A stretch of DNA of 64,000 nt from Inhella inkyongensis (GTDB lineage: Bacteria > Pseudomonadota > Gammaproteobacteria > Burkholderiales > Burkholderiaceae_C), in the NCBI RefSeq assembly GCF_005952805.1, contig NZ_CP040709.1, forward strand, positions 2,976,001 through 3,040,000. Direction: 5' to 3'. A program made the position numbers and the translations under genes. Each line of letters opens with the position of its first letter. Position 1 is the stretch's first letter. Under the pieces are notes generated by a model, which worked only from the letters and a program-made list of their open reading frames with translations, made no database searches and had not been told where the DNA came from. Of the stretch, positions 60,962 through 64,000 are shown piece by piece.

Positions 60962-61849
60962 AATGAACCTGGCCGCTTCGACTGGTCCTTGGTGCCCAGC
61001 TTTCTGGCCGTGCTGGATGCCGGCAGCCTGATGGGCGCAGCGCGTGCGTTGCAAGCCCAGCAGCCCACCCTCTCGCGCCACATCGCCCAGCTGGAGGCGC
61101 AATTGGGCGTGGACCTGTTCGAGCGAACCGGCCGGGGAGTGCAGCCCACGGCGGCTGCGCTGGCCTTGGCCGAAGCGGCCCGCCAGATGGCCTCCGGCGC
61201 CGAGCGACTGAGCCATCAGTTGCAGCAGCGTGCCCTGGCTCAGCAAGGCCGGGTCCGGATCAGTGCCAGCCAACTGGCGGCCTGCTACCTGCTGCCCGCC
61301 TTGCTGGCCCAATTGCAAAGGGAAGAGCCCGGCATCCAGATTGAGCTGGTGGCCACCGATGCGGTCAGCAACCTGCTGCGCCGCGAGGCCGACATTGCGC
61401 TGCGCTTATTCCGCCCAGAACAGACCGGACTGGTGGCGCGCAAGCTGGGTGAACTTGCCATCCAGGCCTGCGCCCACCGGGATTACCTTGCCCAGGCCGG
61501 GGCACCGCGCCAGCCCCAGGACCTGCACCGGCACTGCCTGGTGGGCTACGACCAGAACGAAGCCATCTTGAAGGGCTTTGCCGCTGCCGGCCTGCCCCTG
61601 ACGCGCGAAGCCTTTGCACTGCGCACAGACGATCCAGTGGCTTACGGTCAATGGGTTCTAGCCGGCGCGGGGGTTGGATTCATGCCACGCTTTTGGGTCC
61701 GGCATCAAGCAGAAGTGGTGGCCCTGCTGCCCGGGCTTCCCACCCCTCGCTTTCCCGTCTGGCTGGTGGTGCACCGCGAGATACGCGGCAACCGCATCGT
61801 GCGGCGCGCCTTCGACTTCCTGGCGCAGCGGATACCGGCCGAACTCTGA
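60959..61849 (+). CDS. LysR family transcriptional regulator (DUF4188-linked)
   Basis: A 296-residue LTTR. The helix-turn-helix is GSLMGAARALQAQQPTLSRH, then a linker helix and an effector-binding domain (RVRISASQLAACYLLPALLA onwards). No Shine-Dalgarno is visible and a palindrome covers the start codon, so the transcript may be leaderless. Its likely target is the divergent DUF4188 gene. Effector unknown. A strong convergent terminator follows. Confidence 0.9.
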   Translation: MNEPGRFDWSLVPSFLAVLDAGSLMGAARALQAQQPTLSRHIAQLEAQLGVDLFERTGRGVQPTAAALALAEAARQMASGAERLSHQLQQRALAQQGRVRISASQLAACYLLPALLAQLQREEPGIQIELVATDAVSNLLRREADIALRLFRPEQTGLVARKLGELAIQACAHRDYLAQAGAPRQPQDLHRHCLVGYDQNEAILKGFAAAGLPLTREAFALRTDDPVAYGQWVLAGAGVGFMPRFWVRHQAEVVALLPGLPTPRFPVWLVVHREIRGNRIVRRAFDFLAQRIPAEL

Positions 61850-61869
61850 CCCGCAGAGCGCCATGGAAA

Positions 61870-61902
61870 AGGGCCCGGCCCCTTGCCGGGGGCCGGGCCC
61901 TT
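61870..61902. terminator. Bidirectional terminator, LysR/protease
   Basis: GGGCCCGGCCCC and GGGGCCGGGCCC form a 12-bp GC-rich stem around a short loop, with A-residues before and TT after. It separates the LysR gene from the convergent protease gene. Confidence 0.75.
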
Positions 61903-61920
61903 AGGCCGAAGCAGACTGCC

Positions 61921-63675
61921 TTACTTCAGGTTCAGCGTCAGACCCGAGAAGGCGCTGTAGGCGCGCACGCCGATATGGACGCTGTCACCAGCCTTGACGG
62001 TCAGGCTGCAGGTTTCGGTGTTGCTGGTGCTCCACGAACGGCAGCCATAGCTGGTCTGCTCCGGCGCCAGGCCGTTGCGCAGATACAGGTCCGCATCGCC
62101 CGTTCCCCCCGACGTGGTGAAGGTCACCGAGGTCTTGCCGGCCGGCACCACATAGACATAGCGCAGCCAGGCATCCTTGGCGGCGGACAGATTGGTCTTG
62201 GGGAAGCCGGTGCTGACCGTGGTCGGGTAGACCGTGGTGGTCTTGGTGGCCGTGGCGCCGCGATCGTCGGTCACCGTCAGCGTCACATTGAAGCTGCCGG
62301 CGGCGGCGTAGCTGTTGCTGGTCTGCGCGCCGGTGCCGGTGCGGCCATCGCCAAAGTTCCAGGCATAGCTGGCGATGCTGCCATCGGCATCGGTCGAACC
62401 CGAGCCATTGAACTGGCAAACCAGGCCGGTACAAGCGGCCGTGAAGTTGGCCACCGGCGCCTGGTTGCTGGGCGCACCGGTGTCACCCACCGGCACCTGG
62501 TTGTTGAAGAAGCTGGCCACCTGCGGCCAGATCTTGCTCATCTTCACGCCCTGGTTGGTGCAACCGCCAAAGTGGTGCAACGCGATCACGTTCTTGTTGG
62601 CGCCGGCAATCACCGGCGAGCCGGAGGAGCCGCCCTCGGTGTCGCAGTAGTACGCCACATCGGTGCCAGCCGCATTGCCGTTGGCATCGGCGTTGTCGAT
62701 CTGGCAGGCGCCGCCGCCGTTGCGGTCGCTGGTCAGAGCCAACTGCTTAGGCTTGCCCGCACCATGCTGGGCGATGAAGATCTTGCTGCCCAGTACCGGC
62801 ACCGACACATCCAGGCCCAGGTAGCCAAAGCTCGCAACCTTGCTGAAGTCATTGATGGTGAAGAGCGAGTAGTCCAGCGTGGCATCGGTCTTCAACAGGG
62901 TGCCGCCCGTGACCTTGACGACCGTGCCCTGGGTGCTGCCGCCGCAGGCCGTGTTCTGGTAGTTGAACCAGACCTCGGTGTTGGTCAGCGTGGCCTGGTC
63001 GGCAAAGCAGTGGTTGTTGGTGAACATGTGGTTGGACGCACCGACGCGCCAGCCCGTGCACAGGCCGCTGCCGGCCATCAGCAGTCGGGCCACCGGACGG
63101 CTGCGGTCGTACTCGGTCGGATTGCTGTTGGCAAAGCACACCGCATCACGACGCTCGTCCGTGCCGCAGACCGACATCGGCCGCACCTGCATGGACTCGG
63201 CCAGGCTCATCTTGCCGGCGTGGAACTGGTCCACCTTGAGCTTGTTAGCCGCCCCCCAGGCCACACCCGCGGGCAGCACCAGGGTCACGGTGGCGCTGTC
63301 GCCGAACACGGACATGGCCGAGAAGCGGGTCTGACCGTCCTCGCCCTGCGCACGGTCAAAGGTACGGTTGTTGCGGGCCTGGCCGTCGTAGCGATGCACT
63401 TCCTGTCCATCGGCCGAAGACACCAGCACATAGGCACCGGCGGGCAGTTGGAACTCGGAGAAGCGCACCTTGATGTAGTCCACGCCGGCCTGGCTCAGGC
63501 GGCGCTCAATGCGACGCTCGGTCTGGGCCTGCGATTCGGCTTGCGAAGGAGCCAGCGAGAGCTCGGCACGCACGGCCTGGCCCACTTGCATGGGCTTGGC
63601 ATCCAGAGTCAGGGCAGCAGAAGACAGCGAGAACAGGGCGGCGCCGAGCGCGAGCACCATGGGAGTCAGTTTCAT
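61921..63675 (-). CDS. Secreted trypsin-like serine protease with PKD and PPC domains
   Basis: A 584-residue exported protease. It has a signal peptide (MVLALGAALFSLSSAA), then a propeptide-like region to about 190 and a chymotrypsin-fold domain. The catalytic triad is His in TNNHCFAD (about 221), Asp in DATLDYSLF (about 268) and Ser in GGSSGSPV (about 351). The cysteine pattern (CGTDE, GSGLCTGW, CDTEGGSSG) resembles lysyl endopeptidases. A PKD domain (GSGSTDADGSIASYAWNFGD, about 410-490) and a C-terminal PPC domain (FTTSGGTGDADLYLRNG) follow. It is likely secreted by type II secretion to break down protein or bind surfaces. Confidence 0.93.
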   Translation of the reverse strand: MKLTPMVLALGAALFSLSSAALTLDAKPMQVGQAVRAELSLAPSQAESQAQTERRIERRLSQAGVDYIKVRFSEFQLPAGAYVLVSSADGQEVHRYDGQARNNRTFDRAQGEDGQTRFSAMSVFGDSATVTLVLPAGVAWGAANKLKVDQFHAGKMSLAESMQVRPMSVCGTDERRDAVCFANSNPTEYDRSRPVARLLMAGSGLCTGWRVGASNHMFTNNHCFADQATLTNTEVWFNYQNTACGGSTQGTVVKVTGGTLLKTDATLDYSLFTINDFSKVASFGYLGLDVSVPVLGSKIFIAQHGAGKPKQLALTSDRNGGGACQIDNADANGNAAGTDVAYYCDTEGGSSGSPVIAGANKNVIALHHFGGCTNQGVKMSKIWPQVASFFNNQVPVGDTGAPSNQAPVANFTAACTGLVCQFNGSGSTDADGSIASYAWNFGDGRTGTGAQTSNSYAAAGSFNVTLTVTDDRGATATKTTTVYPTTVSTGFPKTNLSAAKDAWLRYVYVVPAGKTSVTFTTSGGTGDADLYLRNGLAPEQTSYGCRSWSTSNTETCSLTVKAGDSVHIGVRAYSAFSGLTLNLK

Positions 63676-63901
63676 GGGTTGGCTAAGTTTTTGGATGGGA
63701 GAAATTGCCGTCACCGCAGTGGCAGCGGGCGGCGCGCATGCTCGTGAAAAACTGCACAGTCAGCGTAACCAGAGGCACCTAAAGACTGGCTAAAGCTTGC
63801 GGGGTCGTTTCCCCGGATCTGGAAAACCCGACACCCCAGAAGTGCTTCGATTGCAAGCGCAATGAAACACAACGTGGCCTGTTCCGCCCGATACTCCCGC
63901 C

Positions 63902-63917
63902 GCCGTCACTTGACGGC
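63902..63917. repeat. Inverted repeat GCCGTCA-ct-TGACGGC
   Basis: Perfect 7+7 palindrome 22 bases upstream of the SPFH gene start. It could be an operator or an mRNA 5' hairpin; with a 2-base loop an operator is more likely. Confidence 0.35.
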
Positions 63918-63939
63918 TTTGTGTGATGAGGAACGCACC

Positions 63940-64000
63940 ATGGGCCTGATGGATTTCATCAAGAAACAATTCATTGACATCCTGCAATGGACTGAAGAAG
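63940..64000 (+). CDS. SPFH domain (YdjI/virion core-like) protein, 5' end only
   Basis: Only the first 20 residues are in the window (MGLMDFIKKQFIDILQWTEE). This start is characteristic of a family of SPFH-domain, band-7-like proteins sometimes annotated as virion core protein, thought to scaffold membrane stress responses. GAGGAA lies 8 bases upstream of the ATG. Everything beyond is outside the window. Confidence 0.7.
   Translation, partial: MGLMDFIKKQFIDILQWTEE

Overview
The window is high-GC DNA from a betaproteobacterium of the order Burkholderiales, most likely a Rubrivivax/Roseateles/Inhella-like member of the Sphaerotilaceae/Comamonadaceae. This is inferred from gene content and codon use and was not checked against a database. 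Supporting content: an aceE-aceF-lpdA cluster in which E3 carries its own lipoyl domain, a pilE-fimT-pilV-pilW-pilX-pilY1 cluster, a PHA phasin, a PEP-CTERM protein with a sigma-54 promoter, and an aerobic 2-aminobenzoyl-CoA (anthranilate) pathway cluster.

Layout. 1-5.7 kb: partial SapC-like gene, CorC/HlyC-type membrane protein, apaH, then a tRNA-Ser(UGA) flanked by broken tRNA pieces that carry double-hairpin inserts, an SDR-like protein of unknown function, and the PEP-CTERM gene. 5.7-17.7 kb: heparinase-like lipoprotein, a pirin/DoxX/azoreductase operon divergent from its LysR regulator, a large periplasmic-propeller diguanylate cyclase, and two paralogous secreted proteins of unknown function. 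17.8-30.3 kb: pyruvate dehydrogenase complex, a FixL/FixJ-like two-component pair, folD and an M3 oligopeptidase. 30.4-36.9 kb: minor-pilin operon ending in pilY1.

36.9-45.6 kb: a minus-strand catabolic cluster (FAD/OYE monooxygenase, SDR, MarR, enoyl-CoA hydratase, acyl-CoA dehydrogenase, 2-aminobenzoate-CoA ligase, thioesterase, RidA) with mostly overlapping genes. It is interrupted by a 591-bp near-complete palindrome. 45.7-47.6 kb: a small gene-cassette array of lower GC. It has an attI-like site closely resembling class 1 integron attI, two attC-like sites and three cassette ORFs, but no integrase gene. 47.8-57 kb: two acetyltransferases, a TonB-dependent receptor, three transporters and rmuC. 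57-64 kb: TauE-like permease, 2-hydroxyacid dehydrogenase, nitroreductase, phasin, a DUF4188 gene divergent from a LysR gene, a secreted trypsin-like protease with PKD and PPC domains, and the start of an SPFH-domain gene.

The most unusual structures are the tRNA-Ser locus (2869-3278), the integrase-less attI/attC array (46205-47230), the giant palindrome (40530-41120), and the sigma-54 plus palindrome promoter of the PEP-CTERM gene. No CRISPR array, insertion sequence or rRNA was seen.
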